64,000 nucleotides of DNA from the NCBI GenBank assembly GCA_024803745.1, contig JANJXV010000029.1:23364001-23428000 (forward strand). The letters run 5' to 3'. Below, piece after piece: positions 45,005 to 56,589 of this stretch (position 1 is the stretch's first letter; each line of letters starts with the position of its first letter). A program made the translations under genes and the position numbers. The notes under the pieces are model-generated. The model had not been told where the DNA came from and searched no databases. It was given only the letters and a program-made list of their open reading frames with translations. The stretch is from Megascapheus bottae. Lineage: Eukaryota; Chordata; Mammalia; Rodentia; Geomyidae.

Positions 45005-46520
45005 TTTCTGGTTAGTCAATCTATTTGAGTGTACTCAACTCCCTATATATCAAAAATGTCCAAAAATAAAATATATAGTAATCGTAATAAAATGCCAAAA
45101 AATAGAATAATCACAAGCAATCCTTCGGAACTGAGAAAGGTCTTGGTATTTCTGAGGCTAATGAAATTTAATACATTACCCAAAAGGGCTTAATTATTCA
45201 GTATCTGAAGACAAGATCCCTGTTTCAGGGTTCTTCTTAAATCATCTTCAGTTAAATCATCATTGTCAGTATTATTATTGGTTATCATTACTATTACTAC
45301 ATTACTACTAGTAGCATCATTTTTATTACAAGATACATATTATGGTGAGCTCTTTTCAAATCATTAGGAATTCTTTCTTCATTTGCTACATTATGGAGTC
45401 CCTTCTTATCTTCACTCTAAGCTGGATTCCAAATATGAGTTTAGAACTCAAAGCAATTATTTATGAGAATCCTGAAAACATTGACCAAAGCTGTTTAATC
45501 TCAAAGGCTGAGAAAGTCTCCTTCAAGCACCCTAACCCCTGGGTCAGGCAGTACATAGCAAAGAAGAAATAAGTGATGAGTGAACCAAAATACTACCGCC
45601 AATAATCAGCCAAGTTTAGGTAGTCATCCTTTAAATCGGAAGGATCTCAACAGAAATGACCAGTAACTTACCTTAAGACAGGTAGCTTTCAATAGTTTAC
45701 ATATTAAATGCTAGTCCTTCCCAATATTCGTCAAAAACTAAAGATTTATTTTAAAATTGAAATAACTGAATTGGAATGACTTAATGCAAGCCAAACAGAA
45801 AAGCAACTGATTTGTCTGTGATAGCATAACTACACTGAAGCCGTGTTTATACTCATTGCCCAGAGCCCTGATGTCAGTTTCACACCAGCCTGTCCATCTG
45901 CTGAGTGGATGGCCATCCTTGAATATCTCAGAAGCAGCCCAAATTATAAATTTACAACAATATAAATTTACAAAATCTCCCTTCACCCATGCTCCAAAGA
46001 CTGGCTTGTATATCTTTCAGAACACAACCCCTATCTGTTTCAACCTAAAATATGCTTGATAATTTCATCACTCGTGATGGCTCTTATGCAAATTCTCTTG
46101 GAGTCCCATGAAATATCTAGACTCAGACATTTTCTCCATCTCTACTTTTGGTCACAACCACAAGACTAAGAGGTAACCTTTCTAAACTGGACTTCAGCAA
46201 CTTATTGCTGCTGGTTCTATTTTTGTTCCTCTAATCCACTCTGCTCAGTGTGGCATCATAAAGACTTTAAAAACTAAATTCAATCATATATCTGATCTGC
46301 TCAAACTCATTCTCTTTGAGCCAAGAATGACATAAAAGTTCTTAAAACTGTCTCCAAACTCTGTGCTCTCCTAGTCACCTCATGGCAGACTTCAGATCAC
46401 TTGGACAGCCCAAAGTCATTTCTAAAAACGGATCCCGTCTTTATCTGTAATTCAAATAGAAATGCGCAGTCCATAGTTTGGGGTTTTTTTTTGATTGGTT
46501 GGATGTTTGTTTGTTTGTTT
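45005..46520. other. No gene or recognised repeat
   Basis: About 1.5 kb of AT-rich DNA. Frames of 60-82 codons (45342, 45738, 45856) overlap on opposite strands and show no domain. Confidence 0.45.
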
Positions 46521-46521
46521 G

Positions 46522-46745
46522 TTTTGCTTGTCCTAGGGCTTAAACTCTGGGCTTGGGTGCTGTCCCTGAGCTTTGGTGCTCAAAGCTAGTGCTCTACCAC
46601 TTGAGCCACAGCTCCAATTCTGACTTTTTGTGATTAACTGAAGATAAGAGTCTCATGGATGATTCTTCCTGTGCTGGCTTTGAATAGTGATCCTCAGATC
46701 TCAAGCCCCTTGAGTAGCTAGGATAACAGGTGTGACAAGTGTGAA
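46522..46745 (-). mobile_element. B1-Geo SINE
   Basis: Antisense: tgtcctagggcttaaactct, ccacttgagccacagctcca, linker gtgattaactgaagataaga, gtctcatggatgattcttcc, gatcctcagatctcaagccc, gctaggataacaggtgtgac. Its tail side adjoins a TTTG repeat (46505-46525). Confidence 0.87.
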
Positions 46746-47016
46746 TAATCAGTGCCCCTCCAACCCTGCTTCATTTTTATCTAACAGCTCTAGTCATGGG
46801 ACCTTTTAAAATGCTGCTTGCATGACAACCACAGAAGCTTTTTTAAGGTTGGACAGCTTTTTAGTGCTTGTTATTCCTGCTAGCAAGAATTCCTCTCCAG
46901 CAAAATTTGAGCTAACGAGCTATTCTTTCTATATTTATTCTTAAAAAGTTGAATTGTGAGAGAGTCCTGTAATATGCCCAGCTAAGTGAGCTTACATCAC
47001 AAAATTTTGTAACACC

Positions 47017-47157
47017 TTCCTCCATCTCTCCCTTTCTCCTCTTCCTCTTCTTCCTTTTCTACCTCTTCTTTCTTCTCCTTCTTTTCCTCCCCTTCCTCTT
47101 TTTCTTCTCCTCCTCCTTTTCCCTTTTCTCTTCCTCTTCCTACTTTTTCTCTTTCCA
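47017..47157. repeat. Polypyrimidine tract (TCC/TTC)n, about 140 bp
   Basis: Almost pure C/T from 47017 to 47157 with TCC, CTT and TTCC units; mirror-like stretches are capable of triplex DNA. It lies about 10 bases from the palindrome. The Glu/Lys/Gly-rich minus-strand frame here is this tract translated. Confidence 0.93.
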
Positions 47158-47166
47158 TATATATAT

Positions 47167-47304
47167 GTAACTTTATGCTAGTGCTGATAATAGTGGTAAT
47201 ATATATTATATAATATATAATATATATTACCACTATTATATAATTATATATTATATAATATATAATATATATTACCACTATTATCAGCACTAGCATAAAG
47301 TTAC
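47167..47304. repeat. 138-bp AT-rich palindrome with nested palindrome
   Basis: The outer arms start gtaactttatgctagtgctg at 47167 and end cagcactagcataaagttac at 47304. They are perfectly complementary for more than 50 bases. A second, 53-base palindrome lies inside the left part (47187-47239). A 35-base direct repeat beginning attatataatatataatata occurs at 47205-47239 and 47250-47284. The structure could extrude as a cruciform. Confidence 0.95.
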
Positions 47305-47317
47305 AAACCATATGGAA

Positions 47318-47373
47318 GAGTATGTATGTATATATGTATGTATGTATGTACGTATGTATGTATGTATGTATAT
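47318..47373. repeat. (TATG)n microsatellite
   Basis: gtatgtatgta units with minor interruptions, directly after the palindrome; a purine-rich stretch (ggaagg, gagaga) follows to about 47432. Confidence 0.92.
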
Positions 47374-47434
47374 GAAGAAGGAAAAGATCAGAGAGAGAAA
47401 AGAAGGAAGGGAGAGAGATGAGAGAGATAGACCA

Positions 47435-48778
47435 TTTAAGGCAATCTTTATGTGCCTATGAGGCCTGACATTCTATGGACTTAGTGCATTTGTCCTCTTT
47501 GGACCAATACATATGCCACAACATTATGTTGTTTAGTCATCCAGATCTACTCATTATGGTAAATTAATTAATGGCCTCCTCATTTATACACAAAAAAATT
47601 AGCTAAAGGATGGAATACTCAGTGGAGGGTTCCAATGGTGTAGCTCCTTTGAAAAACTACCAAGATTTGAACAGAATGAATACCAGGATGCTCCACTCAG
47701 TTTTTCTTCTTGCTGGAGGCATGGTAAAGGATTGCAGGATCTCCCAGCCTCTTTCTGAGGTGACAGGGGTGCAGGTTCTAATGTTGACAGTCGGCAACAA
47801 CAAATCCATCACCAGAAATACTGTGAAACATCAATTAAAATTCTGAGGAAGGTTTGTTACTATTATTTCTTTGCATTTTTTTTGTTTTATACCCACTTTC
47901 AGCATTAAATTGCTCTCCCAAACTCCATGGCTTCTTTTAGAAAAAAATTATTAAAGCTGCTGAAAAGAAATTTTGCTGACTCTACTAGCTGTAGAACAAA
48001 GATTGTTGCAGCACAGAAAAACCTGTTCAAATTTATGGGCTTTGGTTAATTCCCTAAGAATGGTTTTATACTAGTTTCTGTTCTTGAAGGCTTTCCTGGG
48101 AAATTTTCTTTTACTTTACATTTGTATCGTTTAAAACAAATGAACTGACCAGTAGATTGGAATAAGTTGGTTTCAAAGAAAAGAAAAAGTAAAAATGTTA
48201 AATCATTCAAGGAGAAAATGGAAGGAAACACAAAACTTCATTTGCCTACAAGGGGTGACTCTCAAACCCAGTAAGTCAGAGCTGTCTTCAATTCTTCTGC
48301 AGCACAAGGGACATTTAGTCAATAATTTGACAGACTGCAAACAGAGCCCAGTCTTCAGCTCAGTATGTAAATAAAAGTTCAGTAAATTGACTTTTTCCCA
48401 ACCCTAGGACCAAAGTTAATAGAGGTGAAATGACAAAATGTGCAGCAAGGCTTTGACAAGGTAAGCTTGTTTCTTATATTTTTTTTCACTTAAAGGTGAA
48501 TCTTAGTTTTTCAGTATACACTGAGCTATAAACATCTTTTTAGAGTATTTACATATGAGAATGACTGATAGGTGTGACATAAACGCTTTATAACATACAC
48601 AGAAATTTTTCAAACACTATGAAAACAAGAAGCTAAACACTAGCTATAATGAAGTTATTATGCATACTAACCCTTTTGTTTACAAATTTAAAAGATCTAT
48701 GATATTAATGTAAATCAGATACAAAGCCAATCATAAGAAAACAGAAGCCAAAGTCAGATACAGTATATACATTTATTT
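47435..48778. other. No gene or recognised repeat
   Basis: About 1.3 kb of AT-rich DNA. A 78-codon plus-strand frame (47610-47846) is not recognisable. Confidence 0.45.
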
Positions 48779-48779
48779 G

Positions 48780-49015
48780 CTTACTTGAATCAGGGAAGGG
48801 AAGGGGGAAAGAAGATGAGTCAAAGGACAAAGGATAAACCAGTGCAACTGTGATACTCACAAGACAATATCTTAGAAATGAACTCTACAACTTGGGAGGG
48901 GTGGAAAGAGGGAAAGTGGGAGAAAAACATGGGAAGGAGTAACTGTTCAAGATGTATCTACTCCCTCATGAATGTAACTCTTAACCCCTCTATACATCAT
49001 TATAATAAAACCAAA
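48780..49015 (+). mobile_element. LINE-1 3' end
   Basis: tcagggaagggaagggggaa, then cttgggaggggtggaaagag, aacatgggaaggagtaactg, taacccctctatacatcatt and ataataaaaccaaaa. Same end sequence as the L1 at 50990. Confidence 0.7.
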
Positions 49016-49019
49016 AAAG

Positions 49020-50625
49020 AAAGAGAGATGCCACATTTTGAGAGGAGGAATTTAGGGTCTTTATGAAAAGGCCAGTAACTGCAGGTGGACTCCTATCTCA
49101 AAGACCAGCAGCCAACAAACATACTCAACACTGTTAGGAAACTGAGCCATGAAGACTTGAGAAAAAGAACAAAAACAATACCAGCAAACCAGTTCAGTTC
49201 CAAAGGAGAGACGAATTGAGACTACATGTAAATTGGAGGACCAGGAGAAAGGGCATGAGCAGACAGGAGATACATGGCATGGTATAATGATATATAAATG
49301 AGGGACAGGAGGGCAGGATCACAGGAAAGTGGAGTTCCAGGCACTGACAGGTTTAATATCCAAATCATCATTCCTGCCTCCAGGGATTCAAACACGCCCA
49401 TCTCTTGGGACCTTCCACTACCATGAAGTCAAGTGCTAGACTCTATCATCTACCCTGTGACCAATATAGCACCATCCAGACCTGATTGCCCACTTCCATA
49501 TGAACTGTCATTATAGCACAGGAGATAGCTGTTGACCAAACAAAGCTGAATTCCACTGTGGAAACTATCACTAGGCAGTCTCAGTATGAAGTCTCAAATT
49601 TCAGGGCAAAAATGATGATCACAGAAGCCTGAATGGAAAGTACACCAAAGTTAGGCAGGGTCTTGAATCAAGTCTTATTGGTCAAGAGACATGCTTATGT
49701 TTGCTTTACTGTCATATCTTTCAGGGAAAAATGTTTTGGGGAGCAAATACCTAAGCTATTTCTTTTCCTAGACCTAGTATTATTTTGCATGGGACCTATA
49801 AAGTTTATTTGCTTACAGACATTTTAGCACCTAAACACAAAATTATGTTCACTTCATGTTTTTTCCTGAAACTTTCTGTACTTTATTTCTGTTTAATTCC
49901 TCTGGTAGAAATCTGAACTGTTCACAAATATCCTTGACTCTTCATCTTCTTGTGTAAAAATGTTTCTGATTCCCATAAAAGGCAGCTTCTGTCCTTATTC
50001 AATGCCCTCGTGGTATACCACTGAACATGGCAGAGATTTTACTGTGAAGCCAGTGGAAATTAAATACAGTATGTAATACCTGGCATGTAATTGTTAATAA
50101 AACAGTTATATTGCCTACCATATTCAGTCTAAAGAAGAAAACAAACTCACTGAAATTTAAAATGTTTCTGGTTATGAGATATTTGAAAGATATGTTGTAC
50201 TTTCTATCTTTACCAATTTTATCATGTTAATTTTGGATCTTTCCTAGAAATTGATATTAGTAAGTGAATGGAAACTTGGAGAATTCCTAGTTCAAACTTG
50301 CTATTATTTTCAATATGATACAGTCAAGAAATACTTGGAAAGCTGTCACCTGCCCAAAGTTGCAAAATAAGCAGTTTCTTAGATTACATATAACTGAAGA
50401 TTTTAGTATGTACCAATCCAATTTCCCTTCTTCATGTTTCTACTCTGCCTCAGTTTCCCTCCCATAGACCTTGGAGAGAATGTGTTTGCATGCATTTTAT
50501 CCCATTAGAGCTGCTCTCACTGTCAACTTCTGATGACATGATACTTCATATTTCTCCATTTCCCATCCTCTGAACTCTCATGGACCAGACTCTCTCCTGT
50601 ATCCATCCTAGATTAGCATTCCCCA
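49020..50625. other. No gene or recognised repeat
   Basis: About 1.6 kb of apparently unique DNA. Frames of 62-64 codons only. Confidence 0.45.
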
Positions 50626-50629
50626 ATAT

Positions 50630-50822
50630 ATTTTTTGCTAGTCCTGGGCCTTGAACTCAGGGCCTGGGCACTGTCCTTAGGCTTTCTCAAGGCTAGAGCT
50701 CCACCACTTGAGCCACAGCACCATTTCTGGCTTTTTTTTCTATGTATGTGGTACCGATGAATCGAACACAGGTCTTCATGCAAGCTAGGCAAGGACTCTA
50801 CCACTGGACTAAACTCCTACCC
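50630..50822 (-). mobile_element. IDL-Geo SINE
   Basis: Antisense: ttgctagtcctgggccttga, ccacttgagccacagcacca, linker ttttctatgtatgtggtacc, then gatgaatcgaacacaggtct, gctaggcaaggactctacca, ggactaaactcctaccctg. Confidence 0.92.
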
Positions 50823-50989
50823 TGCAGTCTGCAATCTTAATTGTGTTCTTAAGTCTTCCTTCAAGCATTCATTATTCCTTGGTTGCTAGAACATGATTAA
50901 AGTTAAGGATTAGAAGGACATTTGTATCTTATCTGTTTGGAAAGCTGAAGGTTCTAAAAATATATTTTAAAACAATGGAAGACTTTTAT

Positions 50990-51224
50990 GGTTTATCTCA
51001 GGTTGTTACTGTATCTGACTTTGTTACCTGGTATATTGAATATATGTTCATTTGTTTATTTGAAATAGGAAAAGGAAGGGAAAACAAGATGAATGGGAGG
51101 GAGTAGAAAGTAGGAGAAAAACATGGGAAGGGGTAACAATGTTCAAGAAATAATGTACCCATGACTTGATGAATGTAAATATAGCCTCTCTATACAGCAC
51201 CCTGACAATAAATTCTAAAAAAAA
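50990..51224 (+). mobile_element. LINE-1 3'UTR
   Basis: ttgttactgtatctgacttt, gttacctggtatattgaata, atttgaaataggaaaaggaa, aacatgggaaggggtaacaa, agcctctctatacagcaccc, AATAAA-containing A-rich end. 5'-truncated copy. Confidence 0.8.
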
Positions 51225-51229
51225 GAATG

Positions 51230-51979
51230 AAAGAAAATAAAAGAAGCAATAAAATATTGTTGAATAGGCCTATAAACATGAATAAAAATAGAGTTTTTAT
51301 TATATCTGGATTTGCCAACACATGATACCATAGATTCATTTGAAAACATCAGAGAAGAAAAGCTGAAAGAATGGTTTGTAACTACTAAATAATTACCAGA
51401 GAGCATAAGACTAAAACAAGTATCACACCAGACCTTTGCACTTTTGGACACCTATAGCACATACAGGAAATCATACATTCTGAAGGCTGGAGGGGTGAGC
51501 ATGATTCCAAAGCATCGCATTGGCATGACAACTCACACTGGATCATCAATGGAGTGAACAACAGGAAGCTCATTCACAGGCATCAGCATCAAGATCTATA
51601 CAGCAGAGGATTATGCTGCACAATAACCAAGAGAAGGGGTTACAGACATACAGATAAAGCTTACTCCCTGAGATGTTAGGAGCCCTGTAGTGTCAGAAGA
51701 ATAGAGCAGACAAACACCTAGAATAATGCTACTGGTTTGCTTTCCCTGGGGCAGTAGATTTTAGGAAACATAAGTTACTTTCTCATCTCTTAATTATTGT
51801 TCTAGGTGGACTCCTAACTAATATATTAAACTTCTACAATGCCGTCTCAAGCAAATTTTATTTTTTATTTATTAATTTCTTATTTCTGATAGATCATAAA
51901 GTTAACATTTATGAAACTGATAACTATCAAATAAATACATCCGATACAACTTCACTGATGCTGAGAAACTAAAGATATT
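51230..51979. other. No gene or recognised repeat
   Basis: AT-rich DNA grading into the extreme AT region at 51980. Confidence 0.45.
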
Positions 51980-52445
51980 AAGTAATTGCAATGAATATTA
52001 ATTATTGAGGATAATCATTAAACTACATATATAGAATATTATAATATATAATATATGATAGGTCAAAGTAATTAATATAAAATATTAGTAAATATATTAC
52101 TATATATAATTTAACTTAAAAATCCCTATAAATAATATAATGGTTGTGATAATAATTTAATGATTCAATATGAAATATTAATCCAATTAATATATGCTTA
52201 CTATATAATAATTAATATAACATATTTATGTATTATAAAAGTTTTATAATTTATATGCAATTTAGATTATGATTTACTTCATATATAATATTACACAATA
52301 TATTAATTTATTACCTATTGTATTCTTATAATATATAAGTCTATATAACATAAATATTATAACTATAATATATTATAGAATTACATATAGTATAGAGAGA
52401 ATGTATAGTAAAAGAATATGTATATATATATATATATATATATAT
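51980..52445. repeat. Extreme AT-rich region ending in (TA)n
   Basis: About 465 bases almost entirely of A and T with scattered taatat/atatta words and many small inverted repeats. Ends in (TA)n at about 52419-52444. No SINE or L1 visible inside. Confidence 0.85.
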
Positions 52446-52454
52446 TCTTTTTTC

Positions 52455-52684
52455 TGTGTGTGTACTAGTCCTAGGACTTGAACTCAGGACCTGGGAGCTG
52501 TCCCTTAGATTTTGTGCTCAAAGCTAGCACTCTACCCCTTGAGTCACATTACCATTCTTCTTCTTTTGGTGATTAATTTGAGAGAAGAGCCTCATTGATT
52601 TTCCTGCCTGGACTTCCTTTTAACCTTAATCTTCAGATCTCAGCCTCCTAAGTAACCAGGATTCAGGTATGAGCCCCTACTGTC
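52455..52684 (-). mobile_element. B1-Geo SINE
   Basis: Antisense: gtactagtcctaggacttga, tctaccccttgagtcacatt, linker ggtgattaatttgagagaag, gatctcagcctcctaagtaa, aggtatgagcccctactg. The TA repeat lies on its tail side. Confidence 0.85.
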
Positions 52685-52769
52685 TTGTGGGGTGTGTGTG
52701 TGTACACACATTTGTGTATATATACATACATACAAGTAATTTCTTAATACTATATGAAAGCACCCATCC

Positions 52770-53115
52770 CAGAAGACCACATTGACACAGTCAGGTACAG
52801 GAGGTTTATCAGAGGGGATAACAAGGCCCTCTCCCTCACAGGTCACATGGCATTTAAAAACATAGAAGTGCCATCTTTGCTTTGAAGAGAGAGAACAGAA
52901 TGTATTCCTTCCTGAGCAATGCATTTCTCATTCCAAGAATTAACACTGGCCTGACAGGACGTATGCCTTCCTAAGAAAAATGTTTCCCCCAAACTTAAGC
53001 AACTTCCTAGCAAAAATGCACAACAGGGCAACTTCCTTATCCCAGTTCTGAGTCATCTTCACCAGGCTTCAGTTTCCTTGTCTTGTCTTATTTTCCATCC
53101 AGCAAGTGACACCAC
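52770..53115 (-). mobile_element. Possible old LTR fragment
   Basis: On the minus strand, gttatcccctctgataaacc then tcctgtacctgactgtgtca resembles the end of an LTR (degenerate polyadenylation signal near gataaa). No terminal repeats or TSD found. Very tentative. Confidence 0.25.
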
Positions 53116-53119
53116 GATG

Positions 53120-53590
53120 GCTGCAACAGACTCAGACTCCCTACTTCACTCTTTCTAGTCTTCCTGCGATGGACAATTTGAAGTGGCAATTTCCCTAAGC
53201 TGAAGGGCATACAGCTATTTAGCAATCAATATTCTGAGTATTTTTGTCCTCAAACTAGATTAACATTTACATCTGGAAAACTTAGGAAAGCAGACTGGGC
53301 TTCCTAGTATGAGTCTCATGCAATCCATTGAAGGTATGGCTAGAACAAAACATCTGACTTTGTCCAGGCCAGAGAGAATTCCTCTTGCCTCTCTATATTG
53401 GAACTAGAGCATTGGCTCTTTCTGAATCATGAGTTTCCTGGCTTTTGAAGTGGAACTGTTTATGAACTGCCCTGGTTTACAGGTGTTCAGAGTCAGAGAG
53501 TCACCACCCACCAGTCATCCTTGTCTCCTCCTTGCTAATTTAACCACTTATCCACCAATTGCTTATGAGAAGCTTTTAACAATGATCTTC
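53120..53590. other. No gene or recognised repeat
   Basis: A 68-codon plus-strand frame (53429-53635) runs into the SINE at 53594 and is not recognisable. Confidence 0.4.
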
Positions 53591-53593
53591 AAG

Positions 53594-53787
53594 GGCCAGG
53601 AGTTTGATCTAGTTAGTGGTAGAGTGCTTGCCTAGCATGCAGGAAGCCCCAAGTTCGACGAAGACCCAAGTTTGATTCCTTGGAACCATATACATAGAAA
53701 AAGCCAGAAATGGTGTTGTGGCTCACTAGCACTGAAAAAGCCCAAGGACAGCACTCAGGCCCTGAGTTCAAGCCCCGGGATTAGCAA

Positions 53788-53818
<31 letters not shown>

Positions 53819-53832
53819 TAATAATAATAATT
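53594..53832 (+). mobile_element. IDL-Geo SINE with duplicated B-box region and (ATA)n tail
   Basis: gggccaggagtttgatctag, gagtgcttgcctagcatgca, then two successive versions of the gaag.ccc.aagttcga segment (53643-53674), so the B-box region is doubled. Geo half ends aagccccgggattagc; the tail has become (ATA)n (about 53786-53832). Part of the Geo A-box region is deleted. Confidence 0.88.
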
Positions 53833-53837
53833 AGTAA

Positions 53838-53960
53838 AACTGAGTTGCCATTTAACAAGGCAGTTGATGAGTATCAAGATCGCACTTTTCAACATTGTCA
53901 TCTATTCTTCCCCTCCCCAGGCTTCCCTCAGCTTCTTTATTTTTAGGGTACACATTGGAT
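53838..53960 (-). mobile_element. Possible LINE-1 3' fragment
   Basis: Resembles the antisense L1 tail at 63446: ttgccatttaacaaggcagt, tgatgagtatcaagatcgca, acattgtcatctattcttcc. Weak but the two support each other. Confidence 0.4.
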
Positions 53961-53964
53961 TCAG

Positions 53965-55130
53965 CACTTGGCTTTGTTCCTCTCCAGATACCAAACATAA
54001 TCAATAACTATTTCTATATACAGGATCTTTCAGTCAGGGGTGGAGTTGTTCTTGTGACTTAATTTGTATTTGTTCCTGGCTTACATATTAGGCACAGAAG
54101 CAGACTATATACTCTGGTGGTAAACATTGCGAGTATCTGTTTGCATGTAGTTCTCCAGAGTGTTCTCTATAGTCCTAAATGCCATTCATCCACAGCTCAC
54201 TCATCAAGTAACTCAAAATAACCACTCAATGCAAGGAACAGAAAAATGTATCCTTGTTCTAGAGCTAGTAGCTAACACGGGGAAGTGAACACTTTCTTAG
54301 GCAGTGGTATACATCTGTGTTGTTTGTTTCTGAAGCTCAGACTGAATAATGATCCAGGAATGGGGGAATTGAGACAGCCCACATCTACCCAGATTAACAA
54401 TTAGGAGAGAGGCCTCCCAGGCCACCTAGGCCTTAACAATATTTTCTAGAAAATTGTTGCCAGGAACACATGTACATTGACCAATAAATAATGCAACTAC
54501 TTCAGAAAATTCCTACAACCAATTTGTCAGGGAAAAGTAGTTTGCTCATCTGGGCAAACAGCCCTCCTTTCAAGACAATATATTGTTTACCTTGCCAACA
54601 GCTTGCAGATTAAACAATGGTTTATTTGACAAAACTCATTGTAACACTCTTACCCGCCTGGGTTCACCAACTCAAAATGGTTTGGCTATAAATTTTCAAA
54701 AGTTCTAACAAGTTTTCTGCCTGAAACAAACCAAAACCATTTGGAGCAGCTCCCATAATATTTTTTAGTCTCTTCTGACACTCCTCTTTGGGACACCACT
54801 AAGACTGTTGGGGAAGTATGCATTCTTATTGCAGTTAGCTTAGTTTAAGAAGCTTACTTATTGGTGATATTTTGATGAGTTGGCTCCAACAATATTAATA
54901 GGTGCATTCATTTCTATCGACCTGGCTAAACTGACCAATGTGAAAAGGCAAGTAAAAATAAATAGCAATAATATACCATCAAAATTTCTCTACAAAAATG
55001 ATAGAAACTTTGCATCATTCTAGATTTAGCATTTAATTATTTCTTAAGTTACCATTTGGTCACATTAGCTCCAAATTGTATTTCTCCCTTCTTCAAATAT
55101 TTTAGTACTCAATATATTCCTGAGGTAGAA
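53965..55130. other. No gene or recognised repeat
   Basis: About 1.2 kb. The part at 54240-54880 has a texture unlike the surrounding DNA (more G/C) and may be an old unclassified LTR, but no ends could be set. Confidence 0.35.

Positions 55131-55135
<5 letters not shown>

Positions 55136-55181
<46 letters not shown>
55136..55181. repeat. (AC)n microsatellite
   Basis: About 23 AC units, uninterrupted. Confidence 0.95.
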
Positions 55182-55184
<3 letters not shown>

Positions 55185-55477
55185 TCAGATAGGAAATATC
55201 TCCCAAATAATCTAGTTGTCTGTATAATGGGAATTATTTCTTTCATTCTGTGTTTTCAATCAGAAACATGGAATTAGCATTTATTTCTACTGCTTGTCTG
55301 TAATTTAGAAGAATTGCTGATTAAGTCTTTGTTTAATTAATCACTTCCAAAATAACCCAGAAATATCAACCACTAGTCAGTTGTGATTTTGGTTATCTGT
55401 TTTGATCTGAAGTATACTATATTTACTATCTGTACTATTTTGATTGTCTAATATGCAAAGACAAAAAAGTTAAACAT

Positions 55478-56042
55478 TGAGAAGCCTAAATTAATTTTGA
55501 AGTTCAATCAACTTCAGTAAAAAGCGATTTTTAAGCAGGCCCCACCAGAAGGTCACCCAGACACTGCCCCCCCCACTCCAGAAGGTCATTCTGAACTAGT
55601 TCTAAACCAGCAAAGATGACAACTTCAAAGAAAATAGTAAATTCCAGACAACTCCCTGTGTAAAAGCCACCCCCTGTGATTAAAGACTCCAGGATAAGAT
55701 AACTACTGTGATATCCTGACCAGCTGCCCTGCAGCTGCCCTGCATTTCAGCAGGTATCCCCTAGCATGAGCCAATCAATTCATAATACACCAACCCTTTG
55801 AGCTAACCAATCACTTCCAGCTATTTGTCCATGGTGTGTTATGATTTGCTCAAACTTGTGACTAAAGTTCCCAAAACCCTATAAAAATCCTGTACAACAG
55901 GAAGTCAGGACTTTCAACTCAGACCTGCTGTGTCAGTGTCGGTTGTGAGTCCAGGCTCAAGCTTGCAATAAAGACTCTCGTGCTCTTACATTAAATCCGG
56001 CTCCTAGATGGCCTTTGGGGATCCCGAAATCTGGGCACAACA
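55478..56042 (+). mobile_element. Solo LTR, probable class I endogenous retrovirus
   Basis: 565 bases starting TG and ending CA (...gggcacaaca), flanked by a 4-bp TSD, acat, at 55474-55477 and 56043-56046. Inside, in order: CCAAT-type sites (about 55771 and 55804), a TATA box (tataaaaatcc, 55880), and a polyadenylation signal AATAAA at 55967. U5-like end gatcccgaaatctgggcaca. No primer-binding site or internal retroviral sequence follows, so only a recombined solo LTR remains. Order, spacing and 4-bp TSD fit gammaretrovirus-like elements. Confidence 0.8.
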
Positions 56043-56308
56043 ACATAAAATAATTAAATATCTCAAGTCAAGAGCTTCGCTGAAGCAAAAGTCTATCAAT
56101 ACAATTTTTAGTCATGTTTATTAAATTTAGTTTTATTTGAATAGTATAAAATTCGGTAGCTTAAGGTAATAAAAATAGTCTAAACTATATTAATGACCTT
56201 TTCCAAGACCATATTTTATGAAAATGTAAATAAAATACTTAAGTTGTATTTTAATACATCATAGTTGAGTTGAAATTCTTTTCAAATTGTGGGAAAATAA
56301 CTAATTTC

Positions 56309-56445
56309 TTTTTTTTTTGCATTTTTTTATTGTAATTAGTAAAAGGGCTACATGATATTTGCCAGATAGAAGGTGCATTAATTCACATACATTGATACCC
56401 TTTCACATGTCTTGGTACCCATTTCCCTCCCCCCCCACACCCCCT
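56309..56445 (-). mobile_element. 137-bp LINE-1 3' tail
   Basis: Antisense tail of the younger L1 family: poly(T), gcatttttttattgtaatta, gccagatagaaggtgcatta, C-rich end. TSD gaaaataactaatttc (56293-56308) and gaaaataaccaatttc (56446-56461), one mismatch. Confidence 0.93.
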
Positions 56446-56589
56446 GAAAATAACCAATTTCACTATTTTTATTATCTTTAATTGTTCAACTCTAAAGAAT
56501 GAGATGCAAAAATGGCTTCCACCCTTCTCTAGAACTTTGTCATCTCCCCCATCTGAAGTCTGCATTCATTAAATTTGAACTCCTTTTTT

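Noticed and set aside
47196..47304. CRISPR-like or regulatory interpretation of the repeated palindromic units
   Set aside because: Only two partial units, no spacers, mammalian context; an AT-rich palindrome explains it fully.
55478..56200. Full endogenous retrovirus downstream of the LTR
   Set aside because: No primer-binding site, gag, pol or env-like sequence follows; the TSD closes directly after the LTR.
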